A stretch of 64,000 nt of DNA from Symbiodinium natans (GCA_905221605.1 CAJNDS010000083.1:27501-91500); one strand, 5' to 3'. Counted from the first letter of the stretch, positions 49,020-61,700 are shown. Translations and numbers: made by a program. Notes: generated from the letters alone by a model not told the origin.

Positions 49020-50563
49020 ACAGTTAAACCTTGTTTGAGCCAGCCAACCGCATTAAGTTCATCGCATGGAAAAGGCGCATGAAACTTATGCGAAAACTTG
49101 TCTTGAAGCTTAACAGCTGTAGTAGCAGCAAGAACTTGTTGGCCATAGCTAAGCCAGTATTGGAGAAACTGTGAGAGGGGAAGCGGTTTCCAATGACTGT
49201 CGGGGTTCTCATTCAGTAACTCTCGAAGGGATGTGTATTTGATCGCAGCTTTGAGAGCACCAGGGTAGAAGCAATTCCCAACAATGGAAGCAATACACAT
49301 ATCATTAATGTGTTCTTCCACATCAGCAAGCCAGATATCGAGCTCAGCATCTCTCAACATTTCCTTGTAGTGAGCAACCCTGAAAGGAGGAATGCCACTA
49401 TCACCTATAAGGAAGGCATTTTCTGCACGGAGAAGTTCGTAGTTAGCTTCCGCAAAGCGATCCATTGCTGCAAGGCTTGGGATGTCCGCTTGAAGAGAAA
49501 GCTTCTGAACATCTGTGACAAAGCGCAGGCCAATGGGTCCATCAGGAACAAATTTTTCCCATTGTAGATTTGGAACCCCATTGGAGGTATTAGCCGCTTG
49601 TGAGAATTGCCTCTGGAAAGCTTCAGCTCCGCCGAAGCTGGGTACATGGTAAAGAAGGGCAGAGGGGTGGTAAAAGTATGCAGCCAATCGAAGCCCCCTC
49701 TCGCGATCAAAGCGTTTGGGACGGAGCCAAGGCTTTAGCTTTTCGCCGGGGGGTTTTATTCCGCACATGTGTTCCGCAACAGGACGCCATCCTTGGAACC
49801 ACGGCGTGGGGCGGTTGCTGAGGGTGCCAATTTGCCCATATCTAGTGAAGAATTTCCTTTTCCTTTCAACATGGCCGAATGTAGCTCCAGCAATGTGATG
49901 GCAGCAACAATCACGTATTCCGAAGATCTGCTGAATGCAGTCCTGGTGTATGGGCTTCATAGACCCAGCATTTTCAAGGAAGATGTGCACGCACTGAAGG
50001 ATACTGGGTTCAATGCTCTGGAATGCAAGCAAAATTGCGTATAAGACAAGCGTGTGTTGCGAGCGGTCTCCCAGAAGTCCTAATCCACCTGAACTGGACC
50101 CTGCAACAGTGAGATCTTGGCAGGGGGAACCGGCGGGAATGATGATGGCTGTTTTTTGTGGATGAATCCTTCCCAGGAAAGACAAACATTCACGCAGCAA
50201 TCGGTAATCCTCTTTAAGCAGGGTCCAAACGTCATCGATTGCGATCGATGGCGCACGGTGCGAGTCAAGAGCCCACCTTTGGCTTTTGTCATAGTCATAC
50301 TTGTGGCATATGAGGGCGCGGAGGACGCTGTCACTTTCTGCACTCACAGCCGCAACTGGTTGTTGCTTGAGGCATTCAACGGTGACAGCACGTGATATTC
50401 CGCATCCATCAAAAAGCGATAAGATGATGTAACGTTCAACACCAAGTGCGACCTGTATGCAGTCTTCCGACGAGACAGCATTACTTTGATTATTCCTGCT
50501 TCCAATTTTACCGTCTTTTCTGCGGTCTGCCGACGCTGGGGCTGCATCATAGGTGCTTGGGCA
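49020..50563 (-). CDS. LINE ORF1, N-terminal part: DNMT3-like cytosine-5 methyltransferase
   Basis: The frame is open from 50563 (after a TAA at 50564-50566) to the Element 2 boundary at 49020, and continues in phase at 38343. Motif I: YIILSLFDGCGISRAV. Motif IV: IIPAGSPCQDLT with the catalytic Cys (PCQ near 50118-50126). Motif VI: IFLENAGSM. Motif VIII-like: RKRKFFTRYG. Motif X-like: IVGNCFYPGALKAAI. Thus the whole C5-methyltransferase core is present with its key residues. The LSLFDG and SPCQDLT forms are closest to the DNMT3 type. There is no ATG before motif I, so the true start is lost or non-AUG. Expected reaction: methylation of cytosine C5 in DNA. Confidence 0.9.
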
Positions 50564-50650
50564 TTACGTAGGCGCCATGTAACCTCCGCGTCAGCCTTTC
50601 CCAGTTCCAGCGCGCAGTAAGTATCACGCAAGTAAATTGCACCCACCTCT
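50515..50650 (-). repeat. QRRQTA repeat family, copy 3
   Basis: Minus strand encodes LRNAQAPMMQPQRRQTA, matching the flank-joined site of Element 1 at nucleotide level (GCCTACGTAATGCCCAAGCACC against GCCTGCGCGATGCCCAAGCCCC, and CCCCAGCGTCGGC against CCCCAG/CGCCGAC). Sequence to the left (<50520) belongs to the LINE. Confidence 0.6.
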
Positions 50651-52870
50651 TTTAGGCTTCATGTAACGGAGCGGAGGAACCTTGGAGTTGCGCAAATGCA
50701 AAAATAATGCCATGCTCTTCCCCTTCCCAAGCCACATTAGGATCCAGGCCACTGGGCAAGTCAAGGATGTTTGAATTCTTCCTCTTTTGTTCTTTTAATT
50801 TATGGAGGTGTAGACATAACTTTACTTCCTGCAAAGAAGGCATGCCTGCCACGTTTGTTTGACGAGCAATGAGCCCTCACCGACGCAGATTCCTGCTCTT
50901 AGCAGTGCAAGTGGCTCTTATCTCGAGGTGGCTCCCAAGCTAGAGCACAGCAAAAAACAAAGATGTTCTTAAAGTTGTAGCATTGAGTGATTGACGGCCC
51001 AGTTTTTTGTTCCGGTTGGCTTAACAGCAAGTGAGCACTGGCAACCAGAGCCACGACAACCACCACAACAAGAACCACAACTCTTACAAAAAAACCCAAA
51101 AACAAAAACTTAGACAAAAAAATAAAACAGAAAATGCTAAAACCTGCGTTTTGGAAAATGTAAAAGCACATGTCAAAAAAAAACACTGTGGTGCTCAATG
51201 CATGGAAAGCACCGACGACACCATATATCCCGAATACCGTCAAGGCGAGCTCTTGACCTTACAGCGGCTGATTCAGGACACTGCAGCTGCACTTTCGTGA
51301 ATTCCATTTTAAATTTGTTTGCCCTAGAGAGTCGAGCGGTTGCCACCAGTGGGTGACAGGTTTCCACGAGTGGGCAATGCCATTATTAATTTTTTATTCT
51401 TGTCATTCTGATAAGAATAATCTGAGAAGAATCATTATGATTATAATTGGTCTTGCCATTGTTATTTTTGTTATTATTAGCGCCGGGTATGTTGCACCAG
51501 TATTGCTTCGGAAGCAACTACAATGAAGAGAGCTCAAGCACCTCCTTCACTTTGTTCACGATGCCAATCTTGTTGCGTCCTGCATTCCATGTCGTCCTTA
51601 TGTAATGTTTACACGCTCTCTTCATTCTTTTGTTGTCACAAGTTGGCAACCGAAAAAAAGTGTGGTTGTAAGTTAGTAGCAGTGATAGTAATTGTAGCAG
51701 TTGTTGCACTGCAGCTAAGACGTCGAGTTCAGTTTTGGATTTTTGCAAATGATACCCAAAAATCAAGTTCTGGTTCGCGATACAGGCCGCAAGGCACTGT
51801 AAAGTGGAAGGAGTTTTTTGAACCAAGCATGGTCTTGGCTAAACCGTGGAAATCTCTTAGCTCACGCGCGCCACCAGCAAGACGCTGGCCGATTATGCTC
51901 AATCACTTCGCCGCGGCATTTGGAAAGGCGAACACGTTCTGCACATGGTTCTTTTTTATTATTGGAGTTAAAGGTATCATTTTTGGCTTTAAGACTTGGC
52001 GAAGGTTCCATTTAAGATAAAAGGGGTGGACTGTCAAGTTTTTTACAAATTTGGCAAAATCACATGCCCTTCCACATTGGTGGTTGGCAGATTGCCACGT
52101 TGCAAAGACTTGCAGCTCAAACAGTCCTTGTGGCATGTATGTACGGGGGAGGTTTAACGGAGGGGGCTTAGGGGGGCTCAAGTGTGTGAAAAGTTTGTTG
52201 TATTGTGTGTGAAGTGTGTCTTGTACCATAAATCAGTTGATTTTGAAGTTCAAAGCTGGGGCGAAAGATTCGAGGTAACAGGAGCATGCTTTGTGCTTCG
52301 AAGTTTTAGTCTGGATGGCTGGACGAGTTTCTTTTGCTGGCAGTAACTGTCGAATTCATGGTGACTCTTGGCACACACAATAGTGCTACTTTGATGACAG
52401 TTGAGAAACATCGCTGTTTCACACAGCGTTTCAATCGCGCTCGTCTGCTTTTTTGCTTGTTGCTTCCCATCTTGCGTTTGTTTTTATTCGTGTTTTGCGC
52501 GCCAGTCTCACTTCTTTTGCTTCATTCTCAGGACGTGCCCACTGGGCTGACGCTATAAAGGGGCTAGTGCAAAATAAGTGAAATGACCTAAGCCGCAACC
52601 ACCTCACAGATTTGTGCAAAGAGGCTAGATAAATGCTTTTCGGCAGGCAAAGCAAAAAACGCATGTCAGCAAAATATTGTCAGGTGTGCATGGCGTTATG
52701 TCACACAATCTAATTCATACTCAGCAAGTAGTGGTGTTGGCAGGGTCTTGAAGCTTCATTACCTTGAGGTTTGGCTGCCACAGTAGTGATTTATCAATTG
52801 GGGTGGTCCCTGTCCTGGGCGCACAGCTGAAATTGAAGGCTTCGGTCCTTTAGGCATGCTTTCTGCCCAG
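50651..52870. other. No gene recognised; low-complexity tracts
   Basis: Contains an A/C-rich tract (about 51040-51180) and an AT-rich tract of about 100 bp (51375-51480). ORFs (e.g. 51523-52020 plus) lack recognisable domains. Confidence 0.3.
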
Positions 52871-52874
52871 TTGC

Positions 52875-53363
52875 TTGTCATGTTCGAGAGTGTGGCTGTT
52901 CGACCCCATTGAAATCATGTCCGCCATGCACGTAATTTTCATGGCCTTCTTGTTTTCTGACTTGAGCAATCCAACACGCAACTTCACGTATAATTTGCCG
53001 TTATGGAACTCGCACAAAAATGCCGAAAACACATACAACGGTCAAAAAGAGGCAACTGCATGTGGTTGGATGGACAATTATGAATACGTTGAGATTCAAC
53101 TTGTTCATGTTGTCAATCTGCATATTGGAGTGGCTCCGAGCAGTTTCGGTTTAAGTGGTTTTGCTGCAACAGTACGTGGTAAACACAAAGCAGCACAAGA
53201 TTGTTTCCACCAAGGGGGGGGAAGGCGTGGCGAAGGCGGGGGTTTGACGGCCTCGATAGGGACCACTTGTCCCGGGGATATTTTCAACCAGCATCCTGTC
53301 GAGTGTAAGATTCGGCCCGAAAGCTTCTTGTTGGCTGGCATGCGGCTTCCGGCTCAGCTTTGA
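52875..53363 (+). other. Unassigned 162-codon open frame
   Basis: ATG at 52875 (MSCSRVWLFDPIEIMSAMH). No domain seen; the C-terminal part includes a G-run-derived low-complexity segment. No supporting context. May be chance. Confidence 0.2.
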
Positions 53364-53854
53364 CATGATCCGACGGCGGGCCTCTTGGAAGCGAGTGAGC
53401 TTCATTGTCCTGATTGATGAAGAGCAAACTTTGCTAGATGTCGGGGTGCTTCCGAAACCTTATGTTTTCGACCTTTTCTGGGTCAGCTAACAGGACCAGG
53501 CTTGGAGAACACAAGGCACCCGGCTGGTGGAATATCTGCTTACAGGCCGGCTTGGTTGATGTATTTGGGCAGCTGCGCCCCTTGGGCGATCTTGGGACTT
53601 GTGTTCTTTCAGATTGTAATAAAGAGCGAAAGCAAAGCCTGAATCCACCAAATCGAATGTGAGCTAAATTTTCAAGTTACTGTTGCCAGGGGCTTGGGAG
53701 CATCAACTTCCATGCGTCACCTGGCCTCACGGGCAAATGAGAAGTAGTTTCAATGTCGTCCTCAGCCATCGGCGTGAGCTTGCCAGGTCTCACCTAGCTG
53801 GGATCAAAAGCGTGCCATGATGGCCTTTCAAAGTCTGCACCGGTCCGAAGCAAG

Positions 53855-54360
53855 GAGGACGTTCCACAAATGCAGTGGCATCGCTCAGCCTCCGAAAGTC
53901 GCAAAGTGATTCCTTCTGCTCAGCTTGTGAGCCCCTGTGGTCATATTTCCAATTGCAAGGTTTCAGCGAGTGCCGCGTTTAGGAGGCTTCGGACTTCAGG
54001 CAGCTCAGGGTGCCGCAGTGGCTTCGATTTTGTAGTTTGGTCGGTGGTTGTAAAGAAGGCGCCCAACTTTCGCATGCACAGAAAGAACACCAGGAGCCGC
54101 CGAAACGAAGCCAGTGCAGCAAACGGGTTCGATCAGATCTGTTTCCGTTTGGATTTCTGCAGGGCATCTTTGAGCCTCCGCTGCCTAGATCGCACAAAGC
54201 GACCAGAGAGGCAGATGTCGATTGTCCGTTCCGCCAGCATGCCTGTTGTCCCCAATACGTCGTCGAACAAACCTTCAGATAAGCTGTGGCGGAAGTCCTT
54301 CAGGCCTTAGGGGCCCTTTTGCGACCGCGAGGCAAGAGGAGGCGTGCTGCAGCATGATGC
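53855..54360. repeat. Duplication family alpha, copy 1
   Basis: About 500 bp closely repeated at 54632-54934 plus 55147-55388. A shorter relative lies at 57960-58200. Shared blocks include TGGCATCGCTCAGCCTCCGA, TTGTCCGTTCCGCCAG and CGACCGCGAGGCAAGA. The long plus-strand frame (53870-54310) is shared by the copies, but I see no domain. Confidence 0.75.
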
Positions 54361-54631
54361 CGTGAAGTGAATGCTGCAGCGGGGACTGTTAGACTTCGCT
54401 CGCAGACGTGACTGTTAGGGTGCTCTGTAATGCAATGAAGAGGAGCCAATATCAAGCCCGAACTTTCCCAAGCCCAAAACCCTGAAAGCTAAATGCCTTG
54501 ACATACCACTTGTGAGCCAGAGTCTTCAGCATCAGCTTCTATGCGTCACTTGACCTCACGGCCAAATGAGAAGTGTCAATACCGTCCCCAACCATCGGCA
54601 TGAGCTTGCCAAGTCAGACCTAGTACATGTT

Positions 54632-55388
54632 TCGCGTGGCTTTTCAAAGTCTGCACCGGTCCGAAGCAAGGAGGACGTTCCGCAAATGCAGTGGCATCGC
54701 TCAGCCTCCGAAAGTCGCAAAGTGATTCCTTCTGCTCAGCTTGTGAGCCCCTGTGGTCATATTTCCAATTGCAAGGTTTCAGCGAGTGCCGCGTTTAGGA
54801 GGCTTCGGACTTCAGGCAGCTCAGGGTGCCGCAGTGGCTTCGATATTGTAGTTTGGTCGGTGGTTGTAAAGAAGGTGCCCAACTTTCGCATGCACAGAAA
54901 GAACACCAGGAGCTGCTGAAACTAAGCCAGTGCACAGCCTGTCGAGTCCTCAAAGCTCAAAATGTCCGTGCGGACCCGCCTGGTGGGTGCAGGGTTGGGC
55001 TGTCCTGAACGTGCAGCCTTGGAAGGCTGCAGGCCTTCTGAAGCGGGGCTTGTGAATTTTCATGAAGTTTGGCCTGTTCCTGTGCCATCGCGTTGGCACT
55101 GTCACACAAGGCCTGCCGCCCTTCATCGCCGGGATGCATTCTGTATGCAAACGGGTTCGATCAGATCTGTTTCCGTTTGGATTTCTGCAGGGCATCTTTG
55201 AGCCTCCGCTGCCTAGATCGCACAAAGCGACCAGAGAGGCAGATGTCGATTGTCCGTTCCGCCAGCATGCCTGTTGTCCCCAATACGTCGTCGAACAAAC
55301 CTTCAGAGAAGCTGTGGCGGAAGTCCTTCAGGCCTTAGGGGCCCTTTTGCGACCGCGAGGCAAGAGGAGCCGTGCTGCAGCATGATGC
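54632..55388. repeat. Duplication family alpha, copy 2, with a 212-bp insertion
   Basis: Colinear with copy 1 except for an extra 54935-55146. TGCA occurs on both sides of the extra segment (54931-54934 and 55146-55149). The insertion splits the frame that is open in copy 1. Confidence 0.75.
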
Positions 55389-55709
55389 CGTGAAGTGAAT
55401 GCACTCCATGCTCAATTGTTTTTTTCCAGTTTTTATGAATCTGGACTAAGTAGGAGCCGACAAAGTCTTAAAGGATGTTGCCTTAAAGGTCAAGTCATAC
55501 ATGACTATTGTAAGCAAGCTAAGGAGACCCTCCCAGATGTGCCGGATACTCGGGGGTTCGCCAAACATTTAAAAGCCCGAATGCCTCCGCTACTGCTTCT
55601 CTGAACTCTTGTTCCAGAAGCCAGAGCAGGTTGTCACATGCCTTCGATGCCGGTACTGGGACGATGCGCTAAGGCTTGCCACCCGAAAACAGGCATAACA
55701 AGAACCGCC

Positions 55710-57400
55710 TGCCCTTGCCAGATGTTCGATGCTGAGCGGTGCCAGGGCGTCTGCAAAGAAGGCGCGCAACCTTCGCACGCACCGTCGTGATCCGTAGAGA
55801 AACCGTTGGCAACGGAGCTCGAAGCCAGTTGTTGACGGCACGAGACCAATGCAAGGCCTGCCGAATCTATGTGACCGAATCCATGTGAAAAACCTGCCTG
55901 GTGGACGTACGTTGCGAAAGCTCTTCGTGAGACCGTCCGTGCTTCCGAAGTATGTGAGGCCGGGAGGTCTGGGTGTCAGGCAAAGTTTGCTAGCCAGGTT
56001 TGGTCAAACTCGGACCATCAGCCTTCGCAGCCTATACACGACGTGGCCCGGGAAGCGGATGGCTGTTGTCAAAGCACGAGCGGGGACCCCCTTCGGAGAA
56101 GCTCATTTAAAGGGGTTTCTGACAGGAAGGGAAAGTTTAGAGTGGCTGCCTCTCCATGCTCCATAGTTTCTTACAGCTCACAAGGATTTTCGACAGAGGT
56201 GTACGCCGCTCAAGTATGAGCTGGCAAAATGGTAAAGGACGTTGCCTTAAAGATCAGATGTTGTAAGCCACTGCGAGGCAAGAAGAGTTGCGTTTGCAGC
56301 GCAATCTGTGCGAGATCTTGGATGCTGAGCGGTGCCAGGGCGTCTGCAAAGAAGGCGCGCAACCTTCGCACGCACCGTCGTGATCCGTAGAGAAGCCGTT
56401 GGCAACGGAGCTCGAAGCCCGAGACCAATGCAAGGCCTGCCGAATCCATGTGACCGAATCCATGTGAAAAACCTGCCTGGTGGACGCACACTGCGAAAGC
56501 TCCTCGTGAGACCGTCCATGCTTCCGAACTATGTTCGGCGTCAGGCAAAGTTGGCTAGCCAGTTTTGGTCAAACATCCTGTCAAATTCGGCCTGGTCCTC
56601 GAGACCATCAGCCTCCGCAGCCTTTTCGGCACCACGGGACCAGAGCAGCGGATAGCTACTGTGCGATCCGTTCGTGTGCTTTTACAGCCCCCAAAACAGT
56701 CACAGCAGTTGTTACAGCACGAGTGGGAACCCTTCGGAAAAGTTCATGGAAAGATGCTTCTGACAGGGAGGGAAAGTATAAAGATGGCTGAAGGCAGAGG
56801 AAGTGGCTTCCATTCCATGCGCTTGTGCTTCCAGCTGGCTCTGACAAGGACGGCTTCTGAGACTCGTGATGTCGGGTCATACAGGTTCGGCCATGATACT
56901 TCGGGGAGCCGCCGTCTATGTCTTCGGACTGCAGTGTCTCAGTACCGACCAAGCACTAGACCATTGTCGTGCATCTCTCGAACACAAACGATTCGAGTCC
57001 TTTGCGCTTCGCGCCTTCTTCGTGCGCCCTGTGAGGGTTCACCCCCCCACTTGGGGGCACGCAGGATTGATGATCACCAGAAAATGTCCTGAGATTTCTT
57101 TAGCACCCTAACAGGCGTGTCTCAGCTGTTGTAGGAGAAGCAAATTGCGGCAGAAGTCCTTAAGGGTTCATCTGCCACTGCGAGGCAAGAAGAGTGGCCT
57201 TTGAAGCGCAATCTGTGCGAGATCTTGGATGCTGAGCGCACCGTAGTGATCCGTAGTGAAACCGTTGGCAAAGGAGCTCGAAGCCAGCTGTTGACGGCAC
57301 GAGACCAATGCAAGGCCTGCCGAGTCCATCTGAAAGACCTAACTGATGGACGTACGTTGCGAAAGCTCCTCGTGAGACCGCCCATGCTGCCCAAACCTCG
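55710..57400. repeat. Duplication family beta, three copies
   Basis: Copies at about 55715-56010, 56310-56600 and 57175-57390 share blocks such as GATGCTGAGCG, CCGTTGGCAA(C/A)GGAGCTCGAAGCC, CAATGCAAGGCCTGCCGA and TTGCGAAAGCTC(T/C)TCGTGAGACCG. The third has internal deletions. No coding role evident. Confidence 0.7.
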
Positions 57401-57959
57401 CCAGACTGACGGTCTCGGGTGTTGGCCGTGGACTTTTTGGGCTTAAAGCACTTCACATACAAATTGGTCACCTGAGAATGTGCTGAAAAAAGGGCCAAAT
57501 GCACGCTTTCATCGCTTTGGCACAATGTGCTGACAATACTTCGAGGTGCCGACTATTCCAGGCATCTTCTTTTCGATTTTCACACATGCAAACCTACACA
57601 AGTGCCAGAATCAGAGATGATGCAGCTACTAGCCTTGCTAGTTTCTGGATTGCTCCGGGGGTACTAGCATCTGAGCGCCACGCCTGAATTTTCAGACGCA
57701 GTGTTGATTCAGAAAGTCCGGCCAATTTGGAGCTTGCGTTTCTGATTTGACTCACAAGGACGCAGGTGGGAGGCTTTCTTCTTGAAAAAATCTCCTTTGG
57801 GGCACGCTGTGCTCGGCTTTCGCTAGATCTCAAGAGTTTTGCGAATACCGGCGCCGTAGATGCTCGGATGCACAAGTTATAGAAATTGTCCGTCACGAGA
57901 GCTGATGATCGCCAGGATGCGCTTTGTCTGCAATGCGTGCAAAGCGGTTCGACCAGACT

Positions 57960-58200
57960 TGCTTCCCTTTCCCTTCAGCCTCCGCTGCCTAGATCGCACA
58001 ACCCGACCAGAGAGGCGGAAGGCTATTGTCCGTTCCGCCAGGATGCCTATTGTCCCCCAAAACCTGGCCAAACAAACCTTCAGCGGAAGTCCGCAAGGCC
58101 TTAAAGGATCCCACTCTTGCAAATGGAGGGAGGCAGGGTCGAGATCTTAAAGGCCTTTCCGCCACTGCGAGGCAAGAAGAGCCATGCTGCAGCAGGATGC
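57960..58200. repeat. Duplication family alpha, partial copy 3
   Basis: Shares GCCTCCGCTGCCTAGATCGC and the following blocks with the alpha copies, but is more diverged and lacks the 5' half. Confidence 0.6.
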
Positions 58201-58409
58201 TCACTTTTGCCCAGGGCCTGGGAGCACAAACTTCCATGTGCCACCGGACCTAACGGCCAGAAGAGAAGTTTCAATACGGTCTTCGGCCATCGGCGTGTGC
58301 TTCAGAAGGCCTTGATGCATGTTTCGCCTGACTAGGGCCAACACCTGCATTCAACAGTGAAAGTTTTGATTGGCTGCTATTGTGTGTTCTGCTTGCGTGC
58401 CTCTCGTCC

Positions 58410-58720
58410 CATCAAACCAGGGGCCTGAGCCCTGGAAGGTGCGGGCAGATCCCTGGAAGATGGGGGCAATGCTTTCATTCATGAACCCCTCAGTTTAAAG
58501 ACAGTGAAGGGAACGGCTGGCTAAACCCTAAACCTCCCTAAGCTCCCTAAACACTAGGCCTTAAACTTTAAGGTTTCAGAGCTTGGGGAGGCCTTAGGTT
58601 TCAGTCTTGGGGGCTGTAGCCACTGTAGCCGCTGTAGCCTTTAAGGGTTTCTCTGAAAGCCTGAAACTTCAGAGCTTTGGGCTCCAGCCGTAAGGCTTCT
58701 GGGCGACTTTCTTCGGCATC
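58410..58720. repeat. Short degenerate repeats including CCCTAAA-like motifs
   Basis: 58520-58560 reads CTAAACCCTAAACCTCCCTAA followed by further CCCTAA units, resembling degenerate TTTAGGG telomere repeats. 58613-58640 has three CTGTAGCC units. Confidence 0.4.
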
Positions 58721-61700
58721 GGGGCTCTTGAGCTTCTAAGGGGGCTTTCTTACCCACGCCACCTGGTTTGCTTGGGGTTCACAATGGTTCACACACATCC
58801 ATTTGTAGATGAGTTGGCATTGATTTTGCAATAACTCTTGTTTTTGTGGCTCAGGGTGGTGAATCCTAAATTTTGGCCGAGCTGATTGTGAAACGTAGGA
58901 TTCTGCAAGAAACATGACTTGGCAATGAAGTGCATATGGACATTTTGCAATCATGTCAGAATGCGTTTTGGACGTCCCAGAAATTGACCAATAATTTCAA
59001 TCCCCACGCGTGGAAAATGCATCCGGCATTTTCACGCGCCGCGCCGGCTGACATGGGGGATACACCCTTGTGATGCCTGATTGTGTCGTTTTGGTATGGG
59101 CTGAAGGCGCAAGCATATAAACCTCAAGTCCATGCGTGCTCTTTGTGGACTTGCATCGGGGTTCAATTGCCGCCTCCCCCAAGCCGAGTCCAACGTGTGC
59201 AGAGAGTCTTCGATCAAGTTGCACTGGCGGGAGAGCATACGTGTCCCCAATCTTGAGGGCGACCACCGCCGTCAAGTCATTATAGTCATGGCCCTGATTT
59301 TAGGTTGCCTGTATGGAGATTCCAGCATGGGGGAAAAGGATTGCAACACCTCCAAGCAAGTTGGCTTCGCCACGATCATCTTCCCGACTCCATTTCTTAA
59401 ACTTCGTCACTCTGGATGTCATGTGCTGGTTGCCCTTGGGCCTGCCCAGCTGGAGAAAGTACTTTGCCGTCAATGAAACCTTCAGAATCTGCCACTCCCA
59501 CTTTATGGTATCCACGCAGGGCGGCTAATGCAAGAAGACAGTCTCTAGCATTTTGTGGGCCACTGAGACGTGAAGCCTGCACCACCCTGTTTTAGCTTCC
59601 GAACTGAGATTCCCATTTGACACTGCAGCCTTGAGCAGCATGCTTAGCGACTGGCGAGCGAGCGCGCCAAAACTCCGGCTTGGCAATGGTGTGCACCACC
59701 TCAGCATGTCATGCTCCTCGCTCTCCCGATTGCCTCTGCCAGTCTGTCAGTCAGAGTCGTCGTCGTCCGCCAAGCACGTCGGGCGGGAGGCCCTGCTGGA
59801 CATCCGGTCGGAGTGTGTAGACTGGCAGCAGCGAGAGCCCTGCGAACGCTCGGCATGCCACTGCTCTACACGGCTTGGACCCGTGAGCCGGTTTCACTCA
59901 TTTGCCATTCTCTGTGCCCTTTGACTCTTGACTGCTGTTCTCAGTGGCAGACAATGCTACACAATGCTAAGCGATGCGGTTTCAGCAAGGCATCTTGAGT
60001 TGCATCCTGGCTTCTCTGTCGCGGGATGCTGGACCATTGCATGCCCTCTTGGCAGCAAATCGAGAATCGGATGGGAACATGAGATGGGTGAGAAGTGTGA
60101 GAAGGGTGGCATCTTGAGGTAGATCGAAGCTGCCTGAACAGGATTGACAGGTCATAGAAGCCACTCCGAAGAACAGTTGGAAGGATGCTCTTTTTTTCCA
60201 AAGATCGGAAATTCTAGCAGCGACATGCGTCGGACTTTCTCCGAGGGAATGTGCAGACATGGAGCTGCTCTGCCAAAGGATCCTAGAACCACCCGTTTCC
60301 GAAATCTTTTTGTAAGAATATTCACGAGCCCCCAGAGGCCCCAAAAACCCTGACGACAAATCTCTGCTTCTCTGGAGGCGGCTCCAGCTTGTGGAGGCCT
60401 CCCCTAAACATCGCAAGAAAACTTCCTGATCGGGGGTTTGGAAGGGTGTCGATGTAGGGTGTAGGGAGCGTAGGGAGTGTAGGGTTCCTGGATTTGAAAG
60501 AGCCGCTTTCAATGGCAAGGATGAGCTCAGGCGGCTTGGTCGTTTTTCGGTGCGCTGTGGGTGAAAGACAAAACCCTGAAAGCTCGAGGGGATTCTCCTC
60601 CGCTGCGCAAGTGGGAAGATGCTGGGTAGTGGCACACTCCCAGGACTCCCTCGAGGTTCGAGGAGCCTTCCGTGCAGCTAGTGCCAGATGCCAAGTTTGA
60701 TGAGTTTGAATTGGGATTCTGCCACAAACCTGTGAGAAGTTCTGCTGGCACCGGCGAAGCAAACCCCTGTCGAGTTGCGATTATGTCCACACTCATCGAG
60801 ACTCGTGCTGCACGTTGTCGTGGTAAGATGACAGCCTTGGAATCTGGAGGCAAGGTTTTGCCAACCTTGCCAGGCACGCAGCCACAAGCCCAATGGGACA
60901 TCCGACCTTGGTCGGCAATGCAGAGAGATACCAAAAGAGCTTCTTCACCCTCAGATCCAAATGGTTAGCGTCACAATAACACCACCACATCAATATTAGT
61001 TGCTGCATGTTCACAAGTACTTAAGCTGCCTAAACCTCAAACCCCAAATTTCGAAACCGAAAGCTCCTGTAATTTGAGCCTAAACCCCCTGCACACCACT
61101 TGAGTATCAGCAAACTGGGCATCCCCCACATCGCTTGAAGTGAATCTGTCAAAGGCGCAGGCCTGCGAGTTCCTTGGACCTAGGAGCACGTATGTCGATG
61201 TTCCGTGCTCAAGTTGGTGTTGTTTGTTGCGTTCTCTTGGTATGTGGCTAGGTTATTCCGTATGATCTGCTCGTGGAATTGTTTTTCAGCAGTATCTGAG
61301 TGGGATGCCTTCAAGTGTAAGCTCCAACGACCTCCAAGTATGCCTAAGTTCCCCAAGCCGTGGTTTGTAGGGGCGCTCCGTTCCTTCTAAGGTTTCCAGC
61401 TCGTCGGAAAAGGCCTGTCGGTTTTGCGGTTGCTTGCGTCCCACTTGCCACCCTTTGTCTCCCCTTTGTTTTTTTTTTGTCTCCCTTTTTCTCCCTTCAT
61501 GTTGGATGGGCGTGCCGGGGCTTCCTGTGGCTTGTGTTTGTCCGCTCGGCTCCTTCTGTTTCCTTTCGTGTTGGAGGCCGAGGTTCCCGTGGCTGGTGTC
61601 TCCGCTTGTTTCCCCTTGTCTGCATGGTTCTGGTGGGTTTCCCTCGGCGGCCACCAACAAAAAGGCGGTGAAGCCCCCAGACTATCCCTGAGTGCATCGA

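Larger units (their letters stand above)
30757..50520 (-). mobile_element. Non-LTR retrotransposon (LINE) with DNMT3-like ORF1, interrupted by Element 2
   Basis: Excluding the inserted Element 2 (38344-49019), the LINE is at least 9.1 kb. ORF1 holds a DNMT3-like methyltransferase and ORF2 holds APE endonuclease, RT and RNase H. The two ORFs overlap by ATGA at 37257-37260. The 5' boundary is near 50520, where LINE sequence meets the QRRQTA repeat family after ...CAGACCGCAG. There is no ATG before the methyltransferase motif I, so the copy may be 5'-truncated. The 3' boundary is not defined and no poly(A) was seen. Retrotransposons carrying cytosine methyltransferases are reported from dinoflagellates (from memory). 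Confidence 0.88.
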
